A stretch of 64,000 nucleotides of DNA, taken from assembly GCA_036397455.1 (NCBI GenBank), contig DASWIX010000086.1, positions 1-64,000 on the forward strand, read 5' to 3'. The notes under the pieces are model-generated. The model made no database searches. It saw nothing but the letters and a program-made list of their open reading frames with translations, and had not been told where the DNA came from. The stretch's first letter is position 1. Each line of letters opens with the position of its first letter. This document shows positions 50,599 to 59,154 of the stretch, one piece after another. This DNA comes from JADFNB01 sp036397455 (GTDB lineage Bacteria; Gemmatimonadota; Gemmatimonadetes; Gemmatimonadales; GWC2-71-9). The position numbers were made by a program, and so were the translations under genes.

Positions 50599-51868
50599 TA
50601 CGTGCTCGCACGAACGTGCCGGGCTTGGCCCAGCCGCCGCTGCGGAGATGAGTCACGCCATCGACGTCGTCTGCCTGCCAAGGGACGCGACCCACGTGCG
50701 TGGCGCCGGTGGCGTCGGGTTCGACCACCTCGTCAATCAAGACGTCGGTTTCCCGGCCAATGAACCGGCCGAGTTGTTCCTCGGATACGACGCGTTGCAG
50801 TTCCTGGAGCTCCTCCTGGCGCGCGAGTTTCGTGTCTTCCGGAACGTCGTCGTCATATTGGGTCGCCCGGGTGCCTTCCTGCGGCGAATAGGTGAAGACC
50901 CCCAGCCGTTCGAAGCGCACGATCTCCGCGAAGTCGCACAGCGCGCGGAAGTCCTCCTCCGTCTCGCCCGGAAAACCCACGATCGCGGTGCTCCGGACCG
51001 CGATGTCCGGGATGGTGTCGCGCAACCAGCCCACCTTGCGGAGGATCGTCTCCCGGCGTTCCGGGCGCCGCATGCGCGCGAGCATGGCATCTGAAGCGTG
51101 CTGGATCGGAATGTCGATGTACGGCACGACGCGCGGCTCCCGCGCCATCAGATCGACCAGCCGGTCGGTCAGCCCAGCCGAGTAGACGTACAACAGCCGA
51201 AACCACGGCACGCCGGTCTCCCGCAGCAGGCGTTCGAGCAAGTCGGGCAGCTTCGGCCCGCCGGGACCGAGGTCCCGCCCATAGTGGCCCAGATCCTGCG
51301 CGACCAGGTTGATCTCCCGGGCGCCCTGCCGTTCGAGGAGCTGCGCCTCGCGCACCAACTCGTGCAGCGGTTGCGACCGGTGACGACCGCGCATGAGCGG
51401 GATGGCGCAAAACGCGCACGTATGGTCGCAGCCTTCGGAAATCTTGAGATAGCGCACGTGGGGCGCGTCACCGAGGTACTGTCGCTCCCCGGGATGCGCG
51501 ACCGCTGGGTTGGCGAGCAGGCCGCGCGCGGCCAACTCGGGCGCGAGCCGGTGAAGATCGCTGAAGCCGAGAAACAGATCGACCTCCGGCACGTCCCGCC
51601 GCAGGTCGTCCTGATAGCGCTGGACGAGGCAGCCGACCGCCACGACCGCCTTGACGTGCCCGTTCTTCTTGAACTGGGCCGCCTGCAACATCGCCTCGAT
51701 CGACTCGCGCTTGGCCGCGTCGATGAACCCGCACGTGTTGACGAGAATGACGTCGGCGCCGTCGAGATCGGGCACGACGGTCGCCCCATGCCCGACTAGC
51801 TCCCCCACCAGCCGTTCCGAGTCGACGGTCGCCTTGTCACACCCCAGAGACACGACGCCGAGCTTCAC
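50540..51868 (-). CDS. rimO: Ribosomal protein S12 methylthiotransferase
   Basis: The 442-residue radical SAM enzyme methylthiolates Asp88 of ribosomal protein S12. VNTCGFIDAAKRESIEAM is the N-terminal MTTase cluster domain. SEGCDHTCAFCAIPLMRGRH contains the CxxxCxxC radical SAM motif and the RimO-type PxxRG segment. A C-terminal TRAM domain ends DYDFRAVALATARV. The GTG start overlaps the yajQ stop, and the end overlaps the spoIID start. Confidence 0.94.
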   Translation of the reverse strand: MKLGVVSLGCDKATVDSERLVGELVGHGATVVPDLDGADVILVNTCGFIDAAKRESIEAMLQAAQFKKNGHVKAVVAVGCLVQRYQDDLRRDVPEVDLFLGFSDLHRLAPELAARGLLANPAVAHPGERQYLGDAPHVRYLKISEGCDHTCAFCAIPLMRGRHRSQPLHELVREAQLLERQGAREINLVAQDLGHYGRDLGPGGPKLPDLLERLLRETGVPWFRLLYVYSAGLTDRLVDLMAREPRVVPYIDIPIQHASDAMLARMRRPERRETILRKVGWLRDTIPDIAVRSTAIVGFPGETEEDFRALCDFAEIVRFERLGVFTYSPQEGTRATQYDDDVPEDTKLARQEELQELQRVVSEEQLGRFIGRETDVLIDEVVEPDATGATHVGRVPWQADDVDGVTHLRSGGWAKPGTFVRARIEDNEDYDFRAVALATARV

Positions 51869-52365
51869 CGGTAGTTCCCGAACTGCAGCTCGATCCCGTA
51901 GTCCTCACCGCGGAGGAACTGCATGACGTCCTGGAGCTCGTCCTTCGAGGGACTGGACACGCGCAGTTGGTCGCCCTGGATGGCGACCTGCACCTTCTTG
52001 AACCCGTGCCCCTTGATGGCCTTGACGATCTGCCGCGCTATCTCCCCATCGATCCCCTGGGTGATCGTGATGATCCGGCGCGCCCGCCCACCCGATGCGT
52101 CCTCGATATCCCCGAGTTGCAGGTTCTTCACCGGGACGCCGCGGCGAATCAGGCGACCTTGCAGAACGTCGAACAGCGCTTTCATGCGGTACTCGTCGTC
52201 CGCGTCGAGCCGCAGTGCCGCCTGGTCGCGGTCGAGCACGATGCGGCAATCGGTCCCGCGGAAATCGTACCGCTGCGTGACCTCTTTCATCGCCTGGTTG
52301 ACGGCGTTGTCGACCTCCTGCAGGTCGGCACCGGTGGTTACGTCGAAGGAGAGTGTTTGTGCCAT
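51865..52365 (-). CDS. yajQ: YajQ family nucleotide-binding protein
   Basis: The 166-residue cytosolic protein starts AQTLSFDVTTGADLQEVDNA and contains VTQRYDFRGTDCRIVLDRDQ and RRIITITQGIDGEIARQIVK. It matches the YajQ/UPF0234 family over its whole length; a relative binds cyclic-di-GMP in Xanthomonas. It is in an operon with rimO. The presence of an HD-GYP protein in the same window makes c-di-GMP binding plausible but unproven. Confidence 0.92.
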   Translation of the reverse strand: MAQTLSFDVTTGADLQEVDNAVNQAMKEVTQRYDFRGTDCRIVLDRDQAALRLDADDEYRMKALFDVLQGRLIRRGVPVKNLQLGDIEDASGGRARRIITITQGIDGEIARQIVKAIKGHGFKKVQVAIQGDQLRVSSPSKDELQDVMQFLRGEDYGIELQFGNYR

Positions 52366-52433
52366 GGCCCCAATATAGGGCGGGGGCGCACCACCGTGCG
52401 CCCCCGCCGTGCATCGACCGTCTGCGTGCCGCC

Positions 52434-53291
52434 TTAGAGCAGGAAGCTCTCCAGGGCGCGCGCGCGGCTGACGTGCCGCAGGCGTGCGAGCGCCTTTTCC
52501 TTGATCTGCCGCACCCGTTCGCGCGTGATGCCCAGCATTCCCCCGATTTCCTCGAGGGTCATCGGCTCTTCGCTGTCCAGTCCGAAATAGAGCCGCAGGA
52601 TCTTCGCCTCACGCTCCTTGAGCGTGGACAACACTTCTTCGATCGATTCCGAGAGCGCATGTTCGAACGTCTCGTCGTCCGGGCCGGCGTTCTGGGTGTC
52701 CGGCAGGTAGTCGAGCAGCTTGTTGTCCTCTCCCGGCGTCAGGGGCGCATCGAGGGAGAGGTGGCTCTGGGAGATGGACAGGGTCTTGGCGACTTCTTCG
52801 CGGGAAATGTCCATCCCCTCCGCGATCTCCTCGACCGTGGGTTCCCGACCCAACTCCTGGAGCAGCGCCGATGACCGCTTGCCGATCCGGTGCAGCGTCC
52901 CGGCCCGGTTGAGCGGGACCCGCACGATGCGGCTCTGTTCCGCCAGCGCCTGCAGGATGGCTTGGCGAATCCACCAGACCGCGTACGAGATGAACTTGAT
53001 GCCCTTGGTTTCGTCGAACTTGTGGGCGGCACGGATCAGGCCAAGGTTCCCCTCGTTGATCAGATCCGAGAGGCTCACCCCCTGATTCTGATATTTCTTG
53101 GCCACCGACACCACGAAGCGGAGGTTGCTGCGCACCAGCTTGTCGAGGGACTCCTCGCAGCCGGTCCGGATCAGTTGGGCGAGTTCGACTTCGATCTCGC
53201 GCGTGATCAGCGGGTACTGGCTGATTTCCCGAAGGTACTGATCCAGCGAACCTTCGTCGGACGTGAGCTTACGAGCCGAGGTCATGCGCAT
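52434..53291 (-). CDS. rpoD: RpoD/SigA-type RNA polymerase sigma factor lacking region 1.1
   Basis: The 285-residue sigma factor has region 1.2 (SLDQYLREISQYPLITREIE), region 2 (FVVSVAKKYQNQGVSLSDLI, NEGNLGLIRAAHKFDETKG, FISYAVWWIRQAILQAL), region 3 and region 4 (TLEEIGGMLGITRERVRQIK). It has no N-terminal region 1.1 or large non-conserved insert, so it is either a compact primary sigma or a group 2 factor. GGGAGG lies 11 bases upstream of the ATG at 53291; an in-frame ATG six bases later is possible. Confidence 0.92.
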   Translation of the reverse strand: MRMTSARKLTSDEGSLDQYLREISQYPLITREIEVELAQLIRTGCEESLDKLVRSNLRFVVSVAKKYQNQGVSLSDLINEGNLGLIRAAHKFDETKGIKFISYAVWWIRQAILQALAEQSRIVRVPLNRAGTLHRIGKRSSALLQELGREPTVEEIAEGMDISREEVAKTLSISQSHLSLDAPLTPGEDNKLLDYLPDTQNAGPDDETFEHALSESIEEVLSTLKEREAKILRLYFGLDSEEPMTLEEIGGMLGITRERVRQIKEKALARLRHVSRARALESFLL

Positions 53292-53608
53292 ACGGCCGTG
53301 GTCCTCCCTGAGAATGCGACGCGATGGCAGGCATCCACCACGATGGGGCCATATCCAACAACATCGCTCAGGCTGCGAGCGATGCATGCGACTGCGGATT
53401 CCGGGAGACGCCACGCGCCACGACGGGAAGAACGTTCCACGGCGCACGTCGTGTGTGTACTGGACCACTGGGGCGACGGCGGTAAGGCCATCATATGAGT
53501 TACGTTAGTTGGGGTAGGACGACTGCGCAATGGGTTCGGGACGAGCATAACCGGGGCGCCGGCCGGCCGAGTATCCAAAGGCACGCGCGCGCAACCGAAT
53601 CCTCCCGC
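53292..53608. other. Intergenic region upstream of the sigma-factor gene
   Basis: These 317 bases carry no convincing gene; a 100-codon minus frame has no family. On the minus strand, the AT-rich patch near 53485-53510 holds TATGAT, a possible -10 box for the sigma-factor gene, but no matching -35 was found. Confidence 0.4.
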
Positions 53609-54982
53609 TCACGCACCGCTGTCTCCACCGGCGCGGGCCAATCCGTATTTTTCAATTTTCTTGTACAGGTTGCTCCGCGGCATGTCCAGCCGCCGCGCGG
53701 TTTCGCTCACGTTCCACCCGTTTTCTTCGAGCTTCCCAACCAGAAACGCCTTCTCCGCCTCGGTCTTGAACTCGTCGAACGTCTCGCAGTGCGCGACCTC
53801 GCCCAGCGACGCATCGCGCGCACCCGCGACGACGCGAACGACGTCGCCGGCCACCACGCGCTCCCCGGCTGACAGAATGAGCAGCCGCTCCACGGCGTTG
53901 CGCAGTTCCCGCACGTTCCCCGGCCAGTCGCGAGCGGTCAGTTCCTGCAGCGCGTCGGGCGCGAACGCCTTGGGCGGCAACCCGCCGAACTGAGCCAACT
54001 CGTTGACGAAGCGATCGACCAGGGTGGGAATATCCTCACGACGTTGGCGTAACGGCGGCACCTCGATCGGCACGACGTTCAGGCGGTAATAGAGGTCCTC
54101 GCGGAAACGCCCGGCGGCGAGTTCTGCGGCCAGTTCCTTGTTGGTGGCGGCGATCACCCGCACGTCGACCTTGATCGGTTTGGCCGCGCCAATACGCGTA
54201 ATCACCCCTTCTTGCAGCGCCCGGAGGACCTTCGCCTGTGCCGCCAGGCTCATGTCGCCTATCTCGTCGAGGAAGAGGGTCCCCCCGTCCGCCTGCTCGA
54301 ACTTGCCGGTTCGGTCGGCGAACGCGCCGGTGAACGATCCTTTCATGTGCCCGAACAACTCGCTCTCGATGAGTTCGGACGGGATCGCCGCGCAGTTGAC
54401 CTCGACGAACGGCCGGTCACGGCGCGGGGACCGGCGGTGGATGGCCCGGGCGACGAGTTCCTTGCCGCTGCCGTTCTCCCCCGCGATCAGCACACGCGAG
54501 GCCGTCGGCGCGACCTTCTCGATCGTCGCCAGCACGCGTGTGATGGCGCTCCCCTGCCCGACGATCTCGTAGCGGTCCGCAATGCCGGCTCGCAGCCGCT
54601 GGTTTTCCGACTCCAGCTCGACGTGCTCGAGGGCGTTCCGGAGCGTGACCAGGACGCGGTCCGTGTCCAGGGGCTTTTCAAGGAAATCGTACGCGCCCAA
54701 TTGGGTGGCTTCGACCGCCGTTTGGATGGTGCCGTGCCCGGAGATCATGACGATCTGCGCGTCGCCGTCGAGCTGCCGGAGCTTGGCCAGCGTTTCCAAC
54801 CCGTCCATTCCTGCCATCTTCACGTCGAGAAAGACGAGATGCGGCGAGAATTCGGGGTAGACGTCGAGGGCGTCCTGCCCCGACGTCACGGTGTGCACCT
54901 CGATCTGCTCGTATTCCAGGAGCTGACGCAGCGCCTCACGCACCCCCTTCTCGTCATCAACCACGAGTACGCGTCTGGGCAT
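53609..54982 (-). CDS. NtrC-family sigma-54-dependent response regulator
   Basis: The 457-residue regulator has a receiver domain (RVLVVDDEKGVREALRQLLE, phosphoacceptor in LVFLDVKMAGMDG), an AAA+ domain with Walker A in IAGENGSGKELVARAI and Walker B in GGTLFLDEIGDM, and a C-terminal Fis-type HTH (ETARRLDMPRSNLYKKIEKY). The sigma-54 contact loop reads GSFTGA instead of GAFTGA. No histidine kinase gene is adjacent. The end of the preceding gene shares one base with its start (TGATG). Confidence 0.92.
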   Translation of the reverse strand: MPRRVLVVDDEKGVREALRQLLEYEQIEVHTVTSGQDALDVYPEFSPHLVFLDVKMAGMDGLETLAKLRQLDGDAQIVMISGHGTIQTAVEATQLGAYDFLEKPLDTDRVLVTLRNALEHVELESENQRLRAGIADRYEIVGQGSAITRVLATIEKVAPTASRVLIAGENGSGKELVARAIHRRSPRRDRPFVEVNCAAIPSELIESELFGHMKGSFTGAFADRTGKFEQADGGTLFLDEIGDMSLAAQAKVLRALQEGVITRIGAAKPIKVDVRVIAATNKELAAELAAGRFREDLYYRLNVVPIEVPPLRQRREDIPTLVDRFVNELAQFGGLPPKAFAPDALQELTARDWPGNVRELRNAVERLLILSAGERVVAGDVVRVVAGARDASLGEVAHCETFDEFKTEAEKAFLVGKLEENGWNVSETARRLDMPRSNLYKKIEKYGLARAGGDSGA

Positions 54983-55644
54983 CAGTCGGTACGCCGGTAA
55001 AAGGTCACGCGGCTTCCACGAATCCGCACGTCGCCGACGGTCGTCGGCACGATGATCGGCACGATGCCGTCGGTGCGGCCGGTCAAGCGGTCGACAAGCT
55101 TCGGCACCACCAGCTGCGGAAACGGGAACGACCGAATGCGGAAGTAATCGGGTTTCCACGCCACCGAACCCGGCCGGTTGACGGCGGCCGGGCCCGCCAG
55201 CTCGAGCGGTTCGCGCGCTTCGAGCAATCCCGCAATAGGACCAAGCAGGTCACCACCGAAGATGTCGGTCCGCAACTGTGCCTGCAACGTGAACCGATCG
55301 TCATCGAGTACCACACGCAGAGAATCGAGCGCGCGCCGCGCGACCGGATCGAGCCCCGCCTCGATCAACGACGCCATTTCGTCCGCGGTGAGCACCACGA
55401 ACCCCGCACCACCGCGGCGCCCGATCTCGGCTTCCTTCCGCTGGGCCGACGCGAGCGCCTCACCGGAAGGAAGACCGACCGTCGGACCCGCCGCGGTATC
55501 GGCCCTACCACCACCCCGTTCCCGCACCGACTGGACCGCGCCCGCGATCTGGTCGCGATACTGATAGGCGACGATCCCTCCCACCACCAGCAGCGTCGCG
55601 CAGCCCACCATCGCGAAGAGGTTCTTCAGGCACCCGCCGATCAT
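54982..55644 (-). CDS. Membrane-anchored protein of unknown function
   Basis: The 220-residue protein has one N-terminal membrane helix (LFAMVGCATLLVVGGIVAYQ), a linker rich in Gly/Arg/Ala and an extracytoplasmic domain of mixed alpha/beta character (VVLTADEMASLIEAGLDPVA; FTLQAQLRTDIFGGDLLGPI). The pattern loosely recalls lipid-binding DUF2993/LmeA-like proteins, but this is not secure. It lies between thpR and the NtrC-type regulator with overlaps on both sides. Confidence 0.6.
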   Translation of the reverse strand: MIGGCLKNLFAMVGCATLLVVGGIVAYQYRDQIAGAVQSVRERGGGRADTAAGPTVGLPSGEALASAQRKEAEIGRRGGAGFVVLTADEMASLIEAGLDPVARRALDSLRVVLDDDRFTLQAQLRTDIFGGDLLGPIAGLLEAREPLELAGPAAVNRPGSVAWKPDYFRIRSFPFPQLVVPKLVDRLTGRTDGIVPIIVPTTVGDVRIRGSRVTFYRRTD

Positions 55645-56198
55645 GCGGGAAGCAGCGGTACGGAGTGGCGTACGGCGTACCGGGCGCCATCGCTTCGGAG
55701 GACGCTCTGCATCACGTCGAGCGCTTCGACCATGAATGAATCCTCGAACCGGAGATCCTCGAGCACGTCAGCGAAACCGGTCAGTCGGCCGGCGTCGCGC
55801 CGTACGCGGCCCAGCGTCAGGTGGGGACGGAACGGACGCTGGTCCGGGACGAACCCGACGGCGGCCAGCGACCGCTCGACCGCGCGCTGGACGCGCCCGA
55901 GCGCGGGTGGCGCGTGGCACCCCACCCATACGACCGTGGGGCGGCGAAGATTCGGAAACGCCCCGAAGCCCGATAGGGAAAGCGCAAAGGCGCGCTGGTC
56001 GCGACACGCATCGGAGACGGCCGCGGCAATCGTCGGTTCGGTTGCCTCGGGAACCTCGCCCAGGAACTTCAGCGTGAGATGCACGGCGGCGGCGTCGACC
56101 CACCGAACCGGGAACGGCGCGGCGCGCAGGCGCGCCAACGCGCGGACGAGTCCGTCGCGCACACGCGCCGGCAGGTTCACAGCCACGAACAGGCGCAT
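55641..56198 (-). CDS. thpR: RNA 2',3'-cyclic phosphodiesterase
   Basis: The 185-residue enzyme has two HxT/Sx motifs, VHLTLKFLGEV (about residue 40) and FRPHLTLGRV (about 125), the catalytic pair of the 2H phosphoesterase superfamily. It starts MRLFVAVNLPARVRDGLVRA, typical of ThpR/LigT. It opens 2',3'-cyclic phosphates on RNA ends. It overlaps the downstream gene by 4 nt and begins 3 bases after the larE stop. Confidence 0.9.
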   Translation of the reverse strand: MRLFVAVNLPARVRDGLVRALARLRAAPFPVRWVDAAAVHLTLKFLGEVPEATEPTIAAAVSDACRDQRAFALSLSGFGAFPNLRRPTVVWVGCHAPPALGRVQRAVERSLAAVGFVPDQRPFRPHLTLGRVRRDAGRLTGFADVLEDLRFEDSFMVEALDVMQSVLRSDGARYAVRHSVPLLPA

Positions 56199-56201
56199 CG
56201 C

Positions 56202-57029
56202 TCACGCACGTTCTGCCAGCAACTCGATGCGAGGCTCCGCCGCGGCCAACAGGCTGCCCCGCCGGTACCCATCGAGGTCGAGGGTCACGCGCTCGAACCC
56301 GAGATCGAGAAACCCGCGGGCAATGACGTCACGCTGCGCACGCAGTCGCCCGAATTGCCGTGCGGATACCTCGATGCGCGCTTCGCCGCCCCGGTGTCGC
56401 ACGCGGAGGTCACCAGACACACCGAGCGCCCGCAACAACGCCTCACACCGCTCGACCTGCGCCAGGCGCGCCGGGGTAACCGACAACCCGTAGAGAATGC
56501 GACTCGACAGACACGGCGAGGCGGGGGCATCCCAGATCGGGATCCGCAACGCCCGCGCCTCCGCCCGCACCATCGCCTTGGTATAGCCGGCCTCCGCCAG
56601 TGGCGCCCGGACTCGCCGTTCCGCCGCCGCCGCGAGACCCGGTCGATGATCTCCGATGTCGTCGGCGTTGGTACCGTCCGCCACCGCGGCCATGCCGTGG
56701 CGTTCCGCCAACGCGCACAACCGCGTCCACAACTCGCGTTTGCAGAAGTAGCAACGGCTCGGTGCGTTGGCGACGTAGTCGGCGTCGTCCAACTCGTGCG
56801 TGTCGATCTCGAAGAGCCGCACGTCGAATTGGCGGGCGATGTCGAGCGCCTGTTGGCGCTGGTACGAAGGGAAGGAAGCGCTGCGGCCGATCGCGGCGAC
56901 GGTTCGCTGGGAACCCAACACCCGTCGCGCCACCACCGCCACCAGCGCCGAATCCACCCCACCGGAGTATCCGACGAGCAGCGACGGATACTCGGCGAGA
57001 AGCCGTTCGAGCGGCGTCGGCAATGGCAT
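56202..57029 (-). CDS. larE: ATP-dependent sacrificial sulfur transferase LarE
   Basis: The 275-residue PP-loop enzyme starts at MPLPTPLERL (an ATG 18 bases upstream gives 281). LLVGYSGGVDSALVAVVARR is the PP-loop, and ASPCLSSRILYG contains the cysteine that donates sulfur in LarE. It builds the nickel-pincer cofactor of lactate racemase-type enzymes. RCYFCKRELW may bind a metal. larB, larC and larA are not in the window. TATATT six bases before the ATG might make it leaderless. Confidence 0.88.
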   Translation of the reverse strand: MPLPTPLERLLAEYPSLLVGYSGGVDSALVAVVARRVLGSQRTVAAIGRSASFPSYQRQQALDIARQFDVRLFEIDTHELDDADYVANAPSRCYFCKRELWTRLCALAERHGMAAVADGTNADDIGDHRPGLAAAAERRVRAPLAEAGYTKAMVRAEARALRIPIWDAPASPCLSSRILYGLSVTPARLAQVERCEALLRALGVSGDLRVRHRGGEARIEVSARQFGRLRAQRDVIARGFLDLGFERVTLDLDGYRRGSLLAAAEPRIELLAERA

Positions 57030-57089
57030 GGAGAGAATATAGAACATCCACGGGACGGGAGCGGAGCACCCGTCCCGCGCGCGCGGCGG

Positions 57090-57524
57090 TCAGCGCGTGT
57101 CGAACACGTAGCTATTGAGGTACTGGATCGTGTCCTGCTGCTCCTGCACCTGATGGGCCAGCACGTCGCCGCTGGTGACGATGCCGCACAGGCGGTCGCC
57201 GTCGACCACCGGGATATGGCGGATACGCTTCCCGCTGATCACGGCCATCACCTCATCGACCGTGGCCTCGGGACGGCAGCGCGTGACCGGCGTGGTCATC
57301 ACCGCTGTGAGTTTGGTGGATGCCGGATCCAGCTGCTTGGCCACGACGCGACGCAGGATGTCGCGCTCGGTGAAGATCCCGGCGATGGTGCCGCCATCGG
57401 TCACGACCACGCCGCCGATCCCGCGTTCGTTCATCAATCGTGCGGCGTCGAGGACGGACCCTTCGGCGGAGACGGTGACGACCGCATCGCCCTTGCGTGA
57501 CAGAATGTCTTTGACGGTGGCCAC
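57090..57524 (-). CDS. Two-CBS-domain protein
   Basis: The 144-residue protein consists of two CBS motifs: VTVSAEGSVLDAARLMNERG to IAGIFTERDILRRVVA, and VTRCRPEATVDEVMAVISGK to IPVVDGDRLCGIVTSGDVLA. Such proteins sense adenine nucleotides and regulate partner enzymes. No partner is fused or obvious. The start has a usable GAGGCCGAC-type site upstream. Stands between larE and the aminotransferase gene. Confidence 0.9.
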   Translation of the reverse strand: MATVKDILSRKGDAVVTVSAEGSVLDAARLMNERGIGGVVVTDGGTIAGIFTERDILRRVVAKQLDPASTKLTAVMTTPVTRCRPEATVDEVMAVISGKRIRHIPVVDGDRLCGIVTSGDVLAHQVQEQQDTIQYLNSYVFDTR

Positions 57525-57600
57525 GGGGTCGGCCTCCGGGGGGATTGGGGACCGGGCGAACGTAGCGCGCGGGACAACCCGTCGCTAGAGGACCGCCCCG

Positions 57601-58800
57601 TCAGCCCCCGGAGATCGCCGTGATCGCGTCGACCGCGGCGTCGACATCGTCGGTCGTGTTGTAGTAATGCGGCGAGACCCGCACCCCGGACGCCGCCCGC
57701 TTCTCGTCCATGTCGATCACCGCGAAGCCGCGTTCGATCACCGACGTGTTTATCCCCTGTTCCCGCAGCCTGCGGACCACGTCGCCACCGTCACACCCGG
57801 CGACTTCCGCCGAAACAATCGCCGACAGCTCGGTGCCGCGATCCAAAATCCGTACGCCGGGAATGGCGCTCAAGCGCTCCCGCGCGTAGGCGGCAAGCTG
57901 ACGAGCGCGTTCGCCCGCGACGGCCACCTTCTGCGTCAGGGCGTACGCGGCCGCCGCGCCCAATCCCAACACGAGCGTGTATGCAAACTCCCAATTCTCG
58001 AACCGCCGCGCGTCGGGCGCCGGCGCGAACCGATCGGCCTGCGTCCACTCGGCGCCGCGCATGTCGACGTAGAGCGGAACGTCCCCGCGGGCGAGCGCCC
58101 TGCCCGAGACGTAGAGGAAGCCGACGCCGCGCGGGCCCCGGAGGAATTTCCGCGCCGTCGCCGACAGGTAGTCGCACTTGAGACGGCTGACGTCGATGGG
58201 GATCTGCCCCACCGCCTGGCACGCGTCGATCAGGTACGGCACGCCCACCCGCTCGCAGATATCACCGACGGCCTCCACCGGCTGGACGAGCCCCGAGTTG
58301 GTCGGAATCCACGTGACCGACACCAATCGGCACCGGGGGAGCCGCGCCAGCGCGGCGACGGAGGTGGGATCGACGCCGCCCGCGGGCAGGTCGTGCGCCC
58401 GGAGGACCTCCACCCCGCGTCGCCGCGCCAGGGAGAGAAAGAACAGCTGGTTGGAGATGTAGTCGTTACGCGTCGTGACGATCACGTCGCCCTGCGCGAA
58501 GTCGAACGCGCTCATCGCCTGGGCAAATGCCACGGTCGCGTTCTCGGTGACCGCGATGTTGGCGGCGGCGGCCCCCACCAGCGCACCGACGGCGGCATAC
58601 CCGTCGCGCACCGCGTCGGCCGCCTCGTCGGATGCCTCGTAACCGCCGATCTGCGCTTCGCGATCGAGATGGTCTCGCATCGCATCGAGGACCGGCCGCG
58701 GCATCAGCGCCGCCCCGGCGTTGTTGAGATGCACGCGCTCGCTGACCCCCGGGGTGTCACGGCGCCAGCGCTCAACTCGATCGTCGTGTGGTACCGTCAT
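57601..58800 (-). CDS. Aminotransferase class V-fold PLP enzyme
   Basis: The 399-residue enzyme has VHLNNAGAALMPRPVLDAMR at the start. YLIDACQAVGQIPIDVSRLK holds the PLP-contacting Asp and Gln, and LSATARKFLRGPRGVGFLYV the Schiff-base lysine. It resembles cysteine desulfurase/isopenicillin-N-epimerase-like proteins; the substrate is not known. AGAGGA lies 6 bases before the ATG at 58800, favouring it over the GTG at 58821. Confidence 0.87.
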   Translation of the reverse strand: MTVPHDDRVERWRRDTPGVSERVHLNNAGAALMPRPVLDAMRDHLDREAQIGGYEASDEAADAVRDGYAAVGALVGAAAANIAVTENATVAFAQAMSAFDFAQGDVIVTTRNDYISNQLFFLSLARRRGVEVLRAHDLPAGGVDPTSVAALARLPRCRLVSVTWIPTNSGLVQPVEAVGDICERVGVPYLIDACQAVGQIPIDVSRLKCDYLSATARKFLRGPRGVGFLYVSGRALARGDVPLYVDMRGAEWTQADRFAPAPDARRFENWEFAYTLVLGLGAAAAYALTQKVAVAGERARQLAAYARERLSAIPGVRILDRGTELSAIVSAEVAGCDGGDVVRRLREQGINTSVIERGFAVIDMDEKRAASGVRVSPHYYNTTDDVDAAVDAITAISGG

Positions 58801-58926
58801 CGCTTCCTCTGGATGGGTCACGGCCCCCCCTATCGGACCGCGCGCCGGCGCGGGCGCGGACGACCTCGCCGTCAGGGTCCGGCCGAAAGGACTCGGTCGA
58901 ACGGCCCGGTGCTAGCTACGTAAAGT

Positions 58927-58932
58927 ATTATA
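58927..58932 (-). promoter_or_regulatory. Perfect TATAAT box upstream of the aminotransferase gene
   Basis: Minus-strand TATAAT lies about 127 bases upstream of the aminotransferase ATG in a striking AT-rich island (58920-58955). No good -35 was found at 16-18 bases. The same bases read on the plus strand give TATTAT, so the patch could drive either direction. Confidence 0.4.
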
Positions 58933-58937
58933 ACACA

Positions 58938-59121
58938 ACGACTTAACACTTATGGACTGGCAGGAGGACACTCTCGCCGGAACCCGCGTGAACCAATCCC
59001 CAGTCGGAGTGTATTGATATTCGTACCCTTGACCGGTCTGTTCACATCGCACTCTCCCGAGCCGGCCGTTGACAGGGTGCGCGCTCCTGCGGGCAGCGGC
59101 CGTCGCCGCTGCCCGTTTTTT
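58938..59121 (+). ncRNA. Candidate small RNA or leader-peptide transcript
   Basis: On the plus strand, TATTAT (58926-58931) could start a transcript of roughly 180 nt ending at the strong terminator at 59090-59121. No protein gene on that strand lies between them. A 21-codon ORF starting MDWQEDTLAG and ending SPVGVY* (about 58953-59018) is the only coding potential. No match to 6S RNA, SRP RNA or RNase P was recognised. The evidence is a promoter-like box plus an orphan terminator. Confidence 0.35.
59090..59121 (+). terminator. Rho-independent terminator, plus strand
   Basis: CGGGCAGCGGC and GCCGCTGCCCG form a perfect 11-bp stem with a CGTC loop, followed by TTTTTT (59116-59121). On the minus strand the hairpin has no T run, so it does not look like a terminator for the M14 peptidase gene ending at 59155. 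Confidence 0.8.
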
Positions 59122-59154
59122 CTTCCCCTGGTTCGGCCTGCGGCTCCTCCTGGC

